This document shows, one piece after another, positions 8,779 through 17,097 of a stretch of 64,000 nucleotides of DNA (within the stretch, counting starts at the first letter, position 1; each line of letters begins with the position of its first letter). The translations under genes and the position numbers were made by a program. Location: NCBI GenBank assembly GCA_046297495.1, contig JBKBIP010000017.1:57883-121882 (forward strand), read 5' to 3'. This DNA comes from JBKBIP01 sp046297495. GTDB taxonomy: Bacteria > Planctomycetota > Planctomycetia > Gemmatales > Gemmataceae. The notes below the pieces were generated by a model. It worked only from the letters and a program-made list of their open reading frames with translations, was not told where the DNA came from and made no database searches.

Positions 8779-11577
8779 ATGATCCACTTCTCTTGTGCTC
8801 ACTGCGGCATGAAATTCGAGGTCAAGCCAGAGTTCGGAGGCCGGCAGACCACCTGCCCGACCTGCAAACAACCGTTGATCGTACCCGTACCGGCAGCCGT
8901 TCCCATGTCACCGGCAGCCGATGGGGTTGGGCCTACCCTGTTGTTACAGCAAGTAATCCCCTTTGAAGGGGTGACGTTAGCGGCGACCGGCGCGCTGGAG
9001 GAAGTGCCGCTGACAGGCGCGGACCATCCGCCGCCAGCGGCCCTGAGGCCGGTGCGTGAAATTCTGGAGAGCCGACCTCCTGGCGATGCTCGACGTTACG
9101 TGATCGCGGGGGAGATCGCCCGCGGCGGCATGGGGGCCATCTGTCGGGCCGTCGATTGTGACATTCGCCGCGAAGTGGCTATCAAGTACCTGCTTAATCA
9201 AGCCGACGCACGCCACAAAATTCGTTTCGTCGAAGAGGCGCAAATCACCGGCCAACTCGAACATCCGAACATCGTGCCCATCCATGAGCTGGGAGTCGAT
9301 GGCCGGCAACAGTTATTCTTTTCCATGAAGATGGTGCGGGGCCGCAGTCTGGCTCAAGTGCTCAAAGCCCTGCGCCAGCGGACGCCAGAAGTGGAACAGG
9401 AATATACGCTCACGCGCTTGTTGACCATCTTCGTGAATATCTGCAACGCCTTGGCCTACGCGCATTCACGCTGCGTGGTGCATCGGGACTTGAAGCCCGC
9501 CAACATCATGCTGGGTAGTTTTGGCGAAGTGTACGTCATGGATTGGGGACTGGCCAAAGTATTCGGCCAGGACGCCCCGCCCTGGCACGCGGAACAGCCC
9601 GCCGACCTTTCCGTGGCGCAAGTAAAGACATCTACTTATCCAACTCAAAATGGTTCGCCTGAGTTGATCACGGATCGACTCTTGGATTCGGACCTCACCC
9701 GGGATGGCACGGTCTTGGGAACTCCCGCCTACATGCCGCCGGAGCAAGCGCTGGGCAAAGTGGCGGAGTTGGACGAACGCTGCGACATTTACTCCTTGGG
9801 AGCGATTCTCTATGAGATGCTCACCTTGCAACCCCCCGTGGACCCAAAAGGGGGAACGAAAGAAGTATTAAAACGGGTGATCGAAGGGGCCATCGTCCCG
9901 CCCAAACTGCGCTCCCCGCAACGCTTCCAGGCCGGTTTGATTCCCAAGGAGTTGTCAGCCATCGCCCTCAAGGCGTTGGCGCGCGATCCTGTCGAACGGT
10001 ACCTGACGGTGGAAAGACTGCGCGGTGACATTGAATTGTTCCTGGAAGGCCGGTCGGTCAGCGTCAAACCGGACACGACTTGGGAAACGACCGTCAAATT
10101 GGTGAAGCGCAACAAGGCCGTCAGCGCCGTGTCAGCAGCGGCGGCCCTGCTGCTGCTCATGGTGCTGGCCGGCAGCGCCTGGCTCAACTATCAAAGCCGG
10201 CTCCAAACCGAGGATGCCCTTCAAGACTACCGCGCCCATGTCAGCAAATCGATCCCCGCCTTCCTGGAAGCGGCCCGCATGTCCGTCAATCGGCGCGATT
10301 TCGCCGAGGCCCTGAATCGGGTGCAGTTGGCGGTCGAATCGAATTCCAACCATCTGGAGGCCCGCATGTTGAAGGGGCAGATATTGGTCGCGCTCCTGGA
10401 CATCGAGCGGGCACGGGATGAGTTTGATTTCTGTCGCCAACGAGACCCCAACAACCGCGACGCCCAGGAATTGGTCCGGCTCTGTTGGCGCTACAAACCG
10501 GATGACGTCCAAATCTTGCTGGCCTTCGCCAACGTGTTTCAGCGCCAGAAAGCCACGGCCGTGGCCGAGGAGATGTATCGGCAGACGGCGGACAACCTGC
10601 AAGCGCGCAAAGCTCGACTAGCGGACTATCGGCAACGCATCGACGCCGCTTGGCCGGGAGCGGGCAAGAACTTGAGCATGGACGAAGTCGGGCACTTCAA
10701 GATGCATATCACTGACACCCATCACGAAGTGGTGAAAGACCTGATCCCCTTGCGGGATATTCCGTTGACTTCCCTGGCTATTTTCAATTGTGATCGACTG
10801 GAAGAGTTGACGCCTCTTCAGGGGATGCCGTTGACTTCCCTGCATCTATACAGCTGCCCAAAAGTGAGGAATTTGGTGCCGCTGCAAGGCATGGCGCTGA
10901 CCTATCTCGGTCTCCACAACTGCGGCCAAATCCGTGACCTGACCCCGTTGCAGGGCATGCCGTTGACGCATCTGAGCATTGCCGGGTGTGGCTTCATCCA
11001 GGATCTGACGCCGTTGCACGGCATGCCGCTTACCACCTTCATCGCCCAGGGATGTTCGCAGATTCGAAACCTGGCGCCGTTGCAGGGCATGCCCCTGACA
11101 ACTTTGAATTTCCACAGCTGCCGAAACATCGAGGACCTGACGCCGTTGCGAGGCATGAAACTAACCTCATTGGAAATGACCAATTGTGAGAAGATTCACG
11201 ATTTGACCCCCTTGCGGGACATGCCCTTGACCTATTTGAGCGTGCCTGGTTCGGCGATTCGGGATCTGGAGCCGCTGCGCGACATGCCGCTCACCACACT
11301 GAGCATCTATTCTTGCGACCAGCTCAAGGACCTGTCACCGCTACAAGGGCTGCCGCTCACTTCTTTGAATATCGCTGGCTGTAAAGGGCTACACGATTTG
11401 ACGCCGCTAGTGGGGATGAAACTGGAAAAGATCCATTTTTCGCCGCGCTACATCGACAAAGGCATGGAAGTGCTGCGTGGTATGAAGAGCTTGCAAGCGA
11501 TTGCCCTCGACAGGGGAGATTTCATCAAGGCGGAAGATTTCTGGAAGCGTTACGACGCGGGGGAGTTCGACAAGTAA
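8779..11577 (+). CDS. Ser/Thr protein kinase with zinc ribbon and LRR-like repeats
   Basis: Membrane-anchored Hanks-type kinase of 932 residues. Order: a zinc ribbon (Cys6, Cys9, Cys26, Cys29); a kinase domain (~105-395) with glycine loop ARGGMGA, Lys136 in VAIKYL, catalytic HRDLKPAN (His235, Asp237) and DWG (Asp255) in place of DFG; and a transmembrane helix near 448-470. After a TPR-like helical part (~485-600) come about eleven 22-23-residue repeats of the form LTPLQGMPLTSLxxxxC (~655-885). The kinase is predicted cytoplasmic and the repeats outside it. DWG is frequent in planctomycete kinases and probably still binds Mg2+. The repeats look like a leucine-rich solenoid that could bind a ligand. 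No phosphatase lies nearby. Confidence 0.93.
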   Translation: MIHFSCAHCGMKFEVKPEFGGRQTTCPTCKQPLIVPVPAAVPMSPAADGVGPTLLLQQVIPFEGVTLAATGALEEVPLTGADHPPPAALRPVREILESRPPGDARRYVIAGEIARGGMGAICRAVDCDIRREVAIKYLLNQADARHKIRFVEEAQITGQLEHPNIVPIHELGVDGRQQLFFSMKMVRGRSLAQVLKALRQRTPEVEQEYTLTRLLTIFVNICNALAYAHSRCVVHRDLKPANIMLGSFGEVYVMDWGLAKVFGQDAPPWHAEQPADLSVAQVKTSTYPTQNGSPELITDRLLDSDLTRDGTVLGTPAYMPPEQALGKVAELDERCDIYSLGAILYEMLTLQPPVDPKGGTKEVLKRVIEGAIVPPKLRSPQRFQAGLIPKELSAIALKALARDPVERYLTVERLRGDIELFLEGRSVSVKPDTTWETTVKLVKRNKAVSAVSAAAALLLLMVLAGSAWLNYQSRLQTEDALQDYRAHVSKSIPAFLEAARMSVNRRDFAEALNRVQLAVESNSNHLEARMLKGQILVALLDIERARDEFDFCRQRDPNNRDAQELVRLCWRYKPDDVQILLAFANVFQRQKATAVAEEMYRQTADNLQARKARLADYRQRIDAAWPGAGKNLSMDEVGHFKMHITDTHHEVVKDLIPLRDIPLTSLAIFNCDRLEELTPLQGMPLTSLHLYSCPKVRNLVPLQGMALTYLGLHNCGQIRDLTPLQGMPLTHLSIAGCGFIQDLTPLHGMPLTTFIAQGCSQIRNLAPLQGMPLTTLNFHSCRNIEDLTPLRGMKLTSLEMTNCEKIHDLTPLRDMPLTYLSVPGSAIRDLEPLRDMPLTTLSIYSCDQLKDLSPLQGLPLTSLNIAGCKGLHDLTPLVGMKLEKIHFSPRYIDKGMEVLRGMKSLQAIALDRGDFIKAEDFWKRYDAGEFDK

Positions 11578-11641
11578 GCCAGGCACTGAATAGGGTAGCC
11601 AGGTATAATCCAAAGGAGGCCAAGTTGCTGGAGGAAAAACC

Positions 11642-12385
11642 ATGCCGATTCATGACTGGACCCGCGTCGATGCGGGATTGTTTCACCACTTCCACCAAGC
11701 CTGGACTATCAACTTGAGCAACGCCCTGAACACGGGGGTTTTGCCACCGGAATATTTCGCCTTGGTGGACCAACGCATTCAAGGCCCTATTCCCGACGTC
11801 CTGACTTTGAAGCTGACGCCAGCAGCAACCGTGGAACCAAGCTCGGGCGGCGGCTTGGCCGTGGCGACGATGCCGCCGCAAACACGTTTGATCCGGCGCA
11901 GTGAAGCCGAGGTTTACGCCGGCAGGGCCAATCGCCTGACCGTGCGGCATCGGCACGGTGACGTCGTCGCCGTCATCGAGATTATCTCGCCGGGCAACAA
12001 GGGGAGTCGGGCCGATTTCCGCTCCTTTGTGGAAAAACTGGCGGAGCTGATTTTGCACGGTATTCATCTGCTGGTAATTGATCTTTTTCCTCCTGGGCCG
12101 CGCGATCCGCATGGCTTTCATCGGGCGCTCTGGGAGAATTTCCAGGACGAGGACTTCGCGCCGCCGGCCGACAAGCCGCTGCTGTTGGCAGCCTACGACG
12201 CGGGGCCGGTGCGAACGGCTTACGTGGAAGCGGTGGGCGTGGGCGACGTGCTGCCGGACATGCCGCTGTTTCTGCGGCCGGAGACCTATGTACCGGCGCC
12301 CCTGGAGGCGACCTACCAGGCGACTTGGGATGTTTTCCCCGCTGTTTTGAAAGGGTTGCTGCAAAGGCCGAACCACTCGCCGTGA
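11642..12385 (+). CDS. DUF4058 family protein
   Basis: DUF4058 proteins are of unknown function and occur mainly in cyanobacteria and planctomycetes. The family start MPIHDWTRVDAGLFHHFHQA is intact. A middle segment with VRHRHGDVVAVIEIISPGNK recalls the beta-strand/Glu-x-Lys arrangement of PD-(D/E)xK nucleases, but catalysis has not been shown. The ATG has GGAGG seven to eight bases upstream. A TATAAT at 11605-11610 lies just before the gene without a matching -35 box. It follows the kinase gene by 64 bases and precedes prpB; no functional link is evident. Confidence 0.85.
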   Translation: MPIHDWTRVDAGLFHHFHQAWTINLSNALNTGVLPPEYFALVDQRIQGPIPDVLTLKLTPAATVEPSSGGGLAVATMPPQTRLIRRSEAEVYAGRANRLTVRHRHGDVVAVIEIISPGNKGSRADFRSFVEKLAELILHGIHLLVIDLFPPGPRDPHGFHRALWENFQDEDFAPPADKPLLLAAYDAGPVRTAYVEAVGVGDVLPDMPLFLRPETYVPAPLEATYQATWDVFPAVLKGLLQRPNHSP

Positions 12386-12470
12386 TGCGCCGGCTCCTCA
12401 TATATGAGAAGGAGAAAGCAATCCCTTTGCCCCTTCTGGCATGAAGTTTCACGACGCAAGGAGAATCGTT

Positions 12471-13340
12471 GTGCTCTCGTCCTCTTCACCGGGCCGGCGC
12501 TTGCGAGACGCATGGGCCAGGGAAACCCTTCAAATTCCTGGCGTCTTCAACCCACTCGTGGCACGCATGGCTGAGCGGCTGGGCTTCCCGGCGGTGTATC
12601 TGTCTGGGGCGGCCTTGTCCGCTTCGCATGGCTTGCCCGATGTCGGCTTGTTGACACTATCGGAGTTCGTCGCGGCTGCCCAAGCCATCACGCAGGCCAC
12701 GACTTTGCCTTTGCTCTGTGACGCCGACACCGGCTTTGGCGAGGCCTTGAACGTGGAACGAACGGTTCACTTATTCGAGGCGGCGGGGGTGGCCGGGATC
12801 CATTTGGAGGATCAACAGCTGCCTAAGCGTTGCGGCCACCTGTCTGGCAAGCAGCTCGTCGAGCCGCCGGTGATGGCCGCCAAGATTCGCGCGGCGGTGG
12901 CGGCCAGGCGCGACCCCGATTTCGTGATCATCGCCCGCACCGACGCGCCCGGCGTGACCGGCTTCGATGATGCCGTGCGCCGCGCGCAACTCTATCTGGA
13001 AGCGGGGGCCGATGCTATTTTCCCCGAAGCGTTGGAAACGGTGGCGGAGTTTGCCGCCTTCGCCAAGACGGTTCCCGCTCCGTTGTTAGCCAACCTGACC
13101 GAGTTCGGTAAAAGTCCTCCCCTGGATGTGCGTACCCTGGCGGATATGGGCTATTGTATGGTATTGTACCCCGTCACGACGCTGCGCGTGGCCTTGCGGG
13201 CCGCCGAGAAAGTTTTGACAGTTATTCGTCAAGAAGGCCACGCGCGTTCTCAGTTGGACCAAATGCTGACGCGGGCGGAGTTGTACGAGCTACTCGGTTA
13301 TCAAGGCTATGAAGAGAGAGATCGGAAGTATTTTCAGTGA
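12471..13340 (+). CDS. prpB: 2-methylisocitrate lyase (PrpB-type)
   Basis: Isocitrate lyase/PEP mutase family enzyme that would split 2-methylisocitrate into pyruvate and succinate in propionyl-CoA breakdown. Visible signatures are the Mg-binding DADTGFGE (Asp84, Asp86), HLEDQ, and PKRCGHLSGK, whose Cys121 is the catalytic residue in the lyases of this family. ARTDA and ANLTEFG also fit PrpB. An ATG at 12441 would add ten residues, but AAGGAG stands seven bases before the GTG at 12471, so I choose GTG (289 aa). The stop is 12 bases before the citrate-synthase start, so the two form an operon. PrpD is not in the window. An oxaloacetate-hydrolase-like relative cannot be excluded. Confidence 0.88.
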   Translation: MLSSSSPGRRLRDAWARETLQIPGVFNPLVARMAERLGFPAVYLSGAALSASHGLPDVGLLTLSEFVAAAQAITQATTLPLLCDADTGFGEALNVERTVHLFEAAGVAGIHLEDQQLPKRCGHLSGKQLVEPPVMAAKIRAAVAARRDPDFVIIARTDAPGVTGFDDAVRRAQLYLEAGADAIFPEALETVAEFAAFAKTVPAPLLANLTEFGKSPPLDVRTLADMGYCMVLYPVTTLRVALRAAEKVLTVIRQEGHARSQLDQMLTRAELYELLGYQGYEERDRKYFQ

Positions 13341-13352
13341 GGAAGTAGTGTC

Positions 13353-14477
13353 ATGAGCACCGCGGAAATATATTCTCCCGGTTTGGAGGGAGTCATTGCC
13401 GGCGAGACGGCCATCTCCACCATCGAAGGGGGCTTGCGCTATCGTGGCTACCCCGTGGGCGAATTGGTGGACAAGGCCAGTTTCGACGAGACGGCGTATC
13501 TGCTGCTGCACGGCGAGCTACCAACGGCTTCGCAGCTGGCCGACTTCCGCCAGCGCCAAGCCGCGTCACGCCAGCTGCCGGCGCCACTGCTCCAGCTCTT
13601 GCAAACGATTCCCCAGGAGACGCCGCCGATGGACGCGCTGCGTAGCGCCGTCAGCGTCCTGGCCCATTTCGATTCCGATGTCAATGACAATAGCCTCCCC
13701 GCCAACATCCGCAAGGCGGAGCGTCTGTTGGCCCAAATCCCGGTCGCTGTCGCCGCTCAATACCGCTTTCGTAACGGGCAGTCGCCTGTCGCGCCGCGCC
13801 CGGACTTGAGCTTGGCCGCCAATTTCCTGTATATGCTGCGCGGCCAAGAAGATAGCGCCATGAACGTCAAGGCTTTGGATGTGTCGCTGATCCTCTATGC
13901 CGAACATGAGTTCAACGCTTCGACATTCACGGCCCGCGTCGTTTGCTCGACGGAATCGGACTTGCATTCCAGTATCGTGGCAGCCATTGGCGCTCTCAAA
14001 GGGCGCTTGCACGGTGGAGCGAATGAAAAGGTGATGGACCTACTCCGCGCCGCCGGTGGACCAAGCACGGCGGAGCAATGGCTTCGAGACGCCCTGGCCC
14101 GCAAGGAACGGATCATGGGCTTCGGCCATCGCGTGTACAAAAAAGGGGATATTCGCGCTGGTATCTTGAAGGAATATGCCCGCCAGGCAGCCCAAGCGAC
14201 CGGACAGATGCAGTGGGAAGAAACAGCGGAGATTATCGAGAAGATTCTTGAACAGGAAAAGAACTTGCTGCCCAACTTGGATTGGCCTGCGGGGCGCTTG
14301 TATCACGCGATGGGATTGGAAGTGCCGTTGTACACGCCCATTTTCGTCATGTCGCGTGTCACGGGTTGGAGCGCTCATGTGATTGAACAGTTGGCCCACA
14401 ATCGCCTCATCCGCCCACGGGCACGCTACACCGGACCGGATGTGCGCTCGGTGTCACCATTAGTGGAACGGAAATAA
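13353..14477 (+). CDS. prpC: 2-methylcitrate/citrate synthase
   Basis: Type II-like citrate synthase of 374 residues. The catalytic residues can be read: His220 in GRLHGGANEKV, His259 in GFGHRVYKKGD, and Asp310 in NLDWPAG. The start YSPGLEGVIAGETAIS and the EGGLRYRGYPVGELV segment fit the short bacterial citrate/methylcitrate synthases. Pairing with prpB 12 bases upstream argues for 2-methylcitrate synthase (propionyl-CoA plus oxaloacetate), although many such enzymes also use acetyl-CoA. AGGAAG precedes the ATG. A hairpin terminator lies between this gene and the convergent neighbour. Confidence 0.9.
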   Translation: MSTAEIYSPGLEGVIAGETAISTIEGGLRYRGYPVGELVDKASFDETAYLLLHGELPTASQLADFRQRQAASRQLPAPLLQLLQTIPQETPPMDALRSAVSVLAHFDSDVNDNSLPANIRKAERLLAQIPVAVAAQYRFRNGQSPVAPRPDLSLAANFLYMLRGQEDSAMNVKALDVSLILYAEHEFNASTFTARVVCSTESDLHSSIVAAIGALKGRLHGGANEKVMDLLRAAGGPSTAEQWLRDALARKERIMGFGHRVYKKGDIRAGILKEYARQAAQATGQMQWEETAEIIEKILEQEKNLLPNLDWPAGRLYHAMGLEVPLYTPIFVMSRVTGWSAHVIEQLAHNRLIRPRARYTGPDVRSVSPLVERK

Positions 14478-14530
14478 CTTATCTCGTTTAGCGTGCCAAC
14501 CAGCGGCGAACTAATTGCCACATGATGAAA

Positions 14531-14552
14531 ACGGGGAGCGTTCGCTCCCCGT
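14531..14552 (-). terminator. Hairpin terminator between convergent genes
   Basis: ACGGGGAG and CTCCCCGT form an 8-bp stem around CGTTCG. On the minus strand the stem is followed by TTTT, so it best serves the DUF1579/YHS gene whose stop is at 14578; in the plus direction it may also end the prpBC transcript. Confidence 0.75.
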
Positions 14553-14577
14553 TCGTTGATTGGATTGACGGCATCAA

Positions 14578-15297
14578 TTACTTCTTGGCCTTCTGTTTGG
14601 CCTCGAATTCATCGACGTATTTCTTCGGATTGGCGTTGAACTCGTCGCGGCAGCCGGAGCAGCAGACGTAGTAGGTCTTGCCCATGTAGCTGACGGTCGA
14701 GGTTCCCGTGCCGCCGCTGACCACGCATTCGGGGCCTTTCTTGGTGGCCTTGGTGCCCAGGGAGATGCCTTCCTTAGTGGCCGCGACCATGTAATCTTGC
14801 GAAAAGATGGTGCGTCCCTGCGGCTTGAAAGCGTAGCGGTAGATGAAGCGCGCCCCATCGGCGGCGGTGTTCATCATGATCCGCTGGGTTTCCTTGGTCT
14901 TGGGATCGACACGCTCGAAAATCAGATAGCCATTCTTGAATTCGCCGCTGAAGACTTGCTTTTCATCATTCACCGTGGTCATGGTCAGCTGGTATTCGTC
15001 ATCGTCAGGCAAGAAGCGGAGTTCGCCGCTCTTATAATACTTGCCGTCCTGGATGGTCATGGTCATCCAGGCATCATCTCCTTTGAAACGCCAACTCCAT
15101 TCAATGGTCTCATTCCAATCCCCCTTATCTCCCGCTCGTTGCGGCGAGCCGCTGGCTTTCCAGTTACCGATCAGCTCTTGGACTTCCTGCAGCGCTTCCT
15201 TGATGGCTTCGGCGTCTTTTTTCTTGTCTTTCGCCAAGGTCGGAAATACCATGCCAACGAGCATAATGGTAAGGACGCAACCGAGTAATCTTTTCAT
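14578..15297 (-). CDS. Secreted DUF1579-like protein with C-terminal YHS/TRASH domain
   Basis: Exported protein of 239 residues. The ATG at 15297 is preceded by GAGGGG seven bases upstream; a TTG five codons earlier lacks a site. The signal peptide MKRLLGCVLTIMLVGMVFPT is followed by a Lys-rich stretch. A beta-rich middle (about 35-170) contains LIGNWKASGSPQR and WSWRFKGDDAWMTM, like DUF1579/lipocalin-type proteins. The last ~50 residues carry MGKTYYVCCSGCRDEFNANP and an upstream Cys (ECVVSGG), the pattern of a YHS/TRASH metal-binding domain. The ligand is unknown; a heavy-metal or copper role would be an inference from the domain. Confidence 0.75.
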   Translation of the reverse strand: MKRLLGCVLTIMLVGMVFPTLAKDKKKDAEAIKEALQEVQELIGNWKASGSPQRAGDKGDWNETIEWSWRFKGDDAWMTMTIQDGKYYKSGELRFLPDDDEYQLTMTTVNDEKQVFSGEFKNGYLIFERVDPKTKETQRIMMNTAADGARFIYRYAFKPQGRTIFSQDYMVAATKEGISLGTKATKKGPECVVSGGTGTSTVSYMGKTYYVCCSGCRDEFNANPKKYVDEFEAKQKAKK

Positions 15298-15519
15298 GGA
15301 TGAACCCCTCAATGACGGACTGCGAACGCTGGTGTGAACGTCGTGGATTAGACGCGAATCCTGGGTCGATGGTTCCCTGGATCACGGCCAAAGAATTCAA
15401 GCACGACGGATTCATTATCTCCATTCTGGCGGAGATGGATAGCAAAAAATGGGTGAGTTGGCCGCTGCCGCTCGTTAAGTGGTCATTTTTCAGGAACTTG
15501 TCGATTATGAGGATATGCC

Positions 15520-16437
15520 ATGCCGTTCCAAGTACCAGGCGTGCAAGTGGTGCCGCAACCGGATGATCAGGTGTCGTTGCAAGTGGAAGGAGTCGAGAAG
15601 CTGCGCTGGCATGCCAGTAGCCGGTATCCGCGTCCCTTTTTCTTTCCGCTGATCGGTCCCAGCGGCCGGTCGCTGACACGCATGGGGCATCCTGCCGCGC
15701 CCAATCATGATCATCACCGCTCCTTATGGTGGGGGCATCGGGATGTGGGGGGTGTCAATTTTTGGGAGGAACGCGGCGGGGCGCAACACATCCGGCAAGA
15801 AGCGTGGGTTCACTACCAGGACGGCGCCGACGAGGCGGGCATGGTAGTGAACCTCGGCTGGTTCGACGCCCACAAAAGCAAACTCTTGCATCAACAGCTA
15901 ATCGCCGTCTATCGTCCGCTCGCCAACGGTGAAAGCTGGCTCGAAGTGCAAACCACATTCACACCGACCGTCGAGCAGCTGCCGTTGGGCCAGACCAATT
16001 TCGGCTTTCTCGGTCTGCGCGTGGCGGCCAGTCTGAGCGCCCACTACGGCGGCGGTCGGCTGCGCGGCAGTGAAGGACAGGTCGGCGAGCCAGACAACTT
16101 CGCCCAGTCGGCGCGCTGGATGGATTACAGCGGGCCAATCTCCGGCACCGACTGGGAAGGGATCACCTGGTTTGATCATCCCACCAATCCGCGCCATCCG
16201 ACCCCCTGGCACGTGCGCGACGACGGTTGGATGTCCCCTGCCTTCTGTCTGCGGGAAGGCTACGTCTTCCAGGGCAAGCAACCGCTCACGCTCCGATATG
16301 GCTGGCACGGGCACCGGGGAGAGGTGGACGCCAAGATCGCCGTTTCCCATCAGCGTGCCTTTGCCTTGACCCCCGCCTGGGAAGTGGCGGCCGTCGCGCG
16401 TCCCTGGCAGGTGACACTCCGACGGCGGAAAACCTGA
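15520..16437 (+). CDS. DUF6807 (PmoA-like) family protein
   Basis: Belongs to the planctomycete-rich family annotated as DUF6807 or methane oxygenase PmoA; despite the name there is no methane oxidation here. The signature region GHPAAPNHDHHRSLWWGHRD (residues ~59-78) is clear, followed by NFWEERGGAQH and later DNPTNPRHP-like and WHVRDDGWM-like segments. It may act on carbohydrates, judging by family context, but this is not established. No signal peptide is seen. GAGGATATGCC precedes the ATG. Its stop is only three bases from that of the convergent coaD gene. Confidence 0.8.
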   Translation: MPFQVPGVQVVPQPDDQVSLQVEGVEKLRWHASSRYPRPFFFPLIGPSGRSLTRMGHPAAPNHDHHRSLWWGHRDVGGVNFWEERGGAQHIRQEAWVHYQDGADEAGMVVNLGWFDAHKSKLLHQQLIAVYRPLANGESWLEVQTTFTPTVEQLPLGQTNFGFLGLRVAASLSAHYGGGRLRGSEGQVGEPDNFAQSARWMDYSGPISGTDWEGITWFDHPTNPRHPTPWHVRDDGWMSPAFCLREGYVFQGKQPLTLRYGWHGHRGEVDAKIAVSHQRAFALTPAWEVAAVARPWQVTLRRRKT

Positions 16438-16439
16438 CG

Positions 16440-16946
16440 TCAACCCTGCCGCCTTTGAATGCGGTCGAGCAAGGCCGCTTTCACCTCCGGCGGGACGAAC
16501 TTGTCGAGTTCACCGCCAAACACGGCGATTTGCCGAATCAACGAGCTACTGATGTGCGAGTATTCCTCCTTGGCCATCAAAAAGACGGTTTCGATTTCCG
16601 AGTCCAGGGCCAAGTTCGTTAGCGACATGGTAAATTCATACTCCATGTCGCTCAGCGTCCGTAACCCGCGCAGCATGACGCGCGCGCCCACCTCGCGGAC
16701 AAAGCGCACGGCCAAGCCATGAAACGGTAGCACCTCGACGTTCCGAAACGGCGCCACCACGAAGCGAACCAGCTGCACGCGCTCCTCCGTGGTGAAAAAG
16801 GTGGTCTTGTCGGGATTGAGGCCAACGCCAACGACCAGCCGGTCGAAAATGGTGCTGCCGCGCCGGATGACATCCAAATGACCTAGATGCACCGGATCGA
16901 AGACGCCCGTGTACACCGCCACGCGAGAACTTGCCGGGGAAGACAT
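16440..16946 (-). CDS. coaD: Phosphopantetheine adenylyltransferase
   Basis: CoaD catalyses the fourth step of coenzyme A synthesis, joining 4'-phosphopantetheine with ATP to form dephospho-CoA. It has the nucleotidyltransferase motif TGVFDPVHLGHLD (family usual: PGSFDPxTxGH), the segment RGLRTLSDMEYEFTMSLTN, and the second ATP motif EEYSHISSSLIRQIA. At 168 residues it is full length. It is convergent with the DUF6807 gene. Upstream, a direct and inverted run of GAGG/CCTC bases (16990-17068) separates it from the dehydrogenase gene on the same strand. Confidence 0.96.
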   Translation of the reverse strand: MSSPASSRVAVYTGVFDPVHLGHLDVIRRGSTIFDRLVVGVGLNPDKTTFFTTEERVQLVRFVVAPFRNVEVLPFHGLAVRFVREVGARVMLRGLRTLSDMEYEFTMSLTNLALDSEIETVFLMAKEEYSHISSSLIRQIAVFGGELDKFVPPEVKAALLDRIQRRQG

Positions 16947-16989
16947 CTTCTACCCCTTTCCAATGGTGTTGAGGGGATGAGGGAGTGAA

Positions 16990-17068
16990 GGGATGAGGAG
17001 ACAAGGTCCGGTTGCTCCGCGACTGGCTTGGGGGAATTCCCGTTCTCACCTCCTCACCTCCTCATCCC
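16990..17068. repeat. Inverted repeat in the coaD leader
   Basis: GGGATGAGGAG at 16990-17000 pairs with CTCCTCATCCC at 17058-17068 (11 bp, 57-base loop). The left side also carries partial direct copies of GGGATGAGG and the right side two copies of CACCTCCT. It sits between the dehydrogenase stop and the coaD start, so it would be in the coaD leader or at the dehydrogenase 3' end. Confidence 0.65.
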
Positions 17069-17097
17069 GCTACCGAGGGGCGAAGCGGAATAGACTC

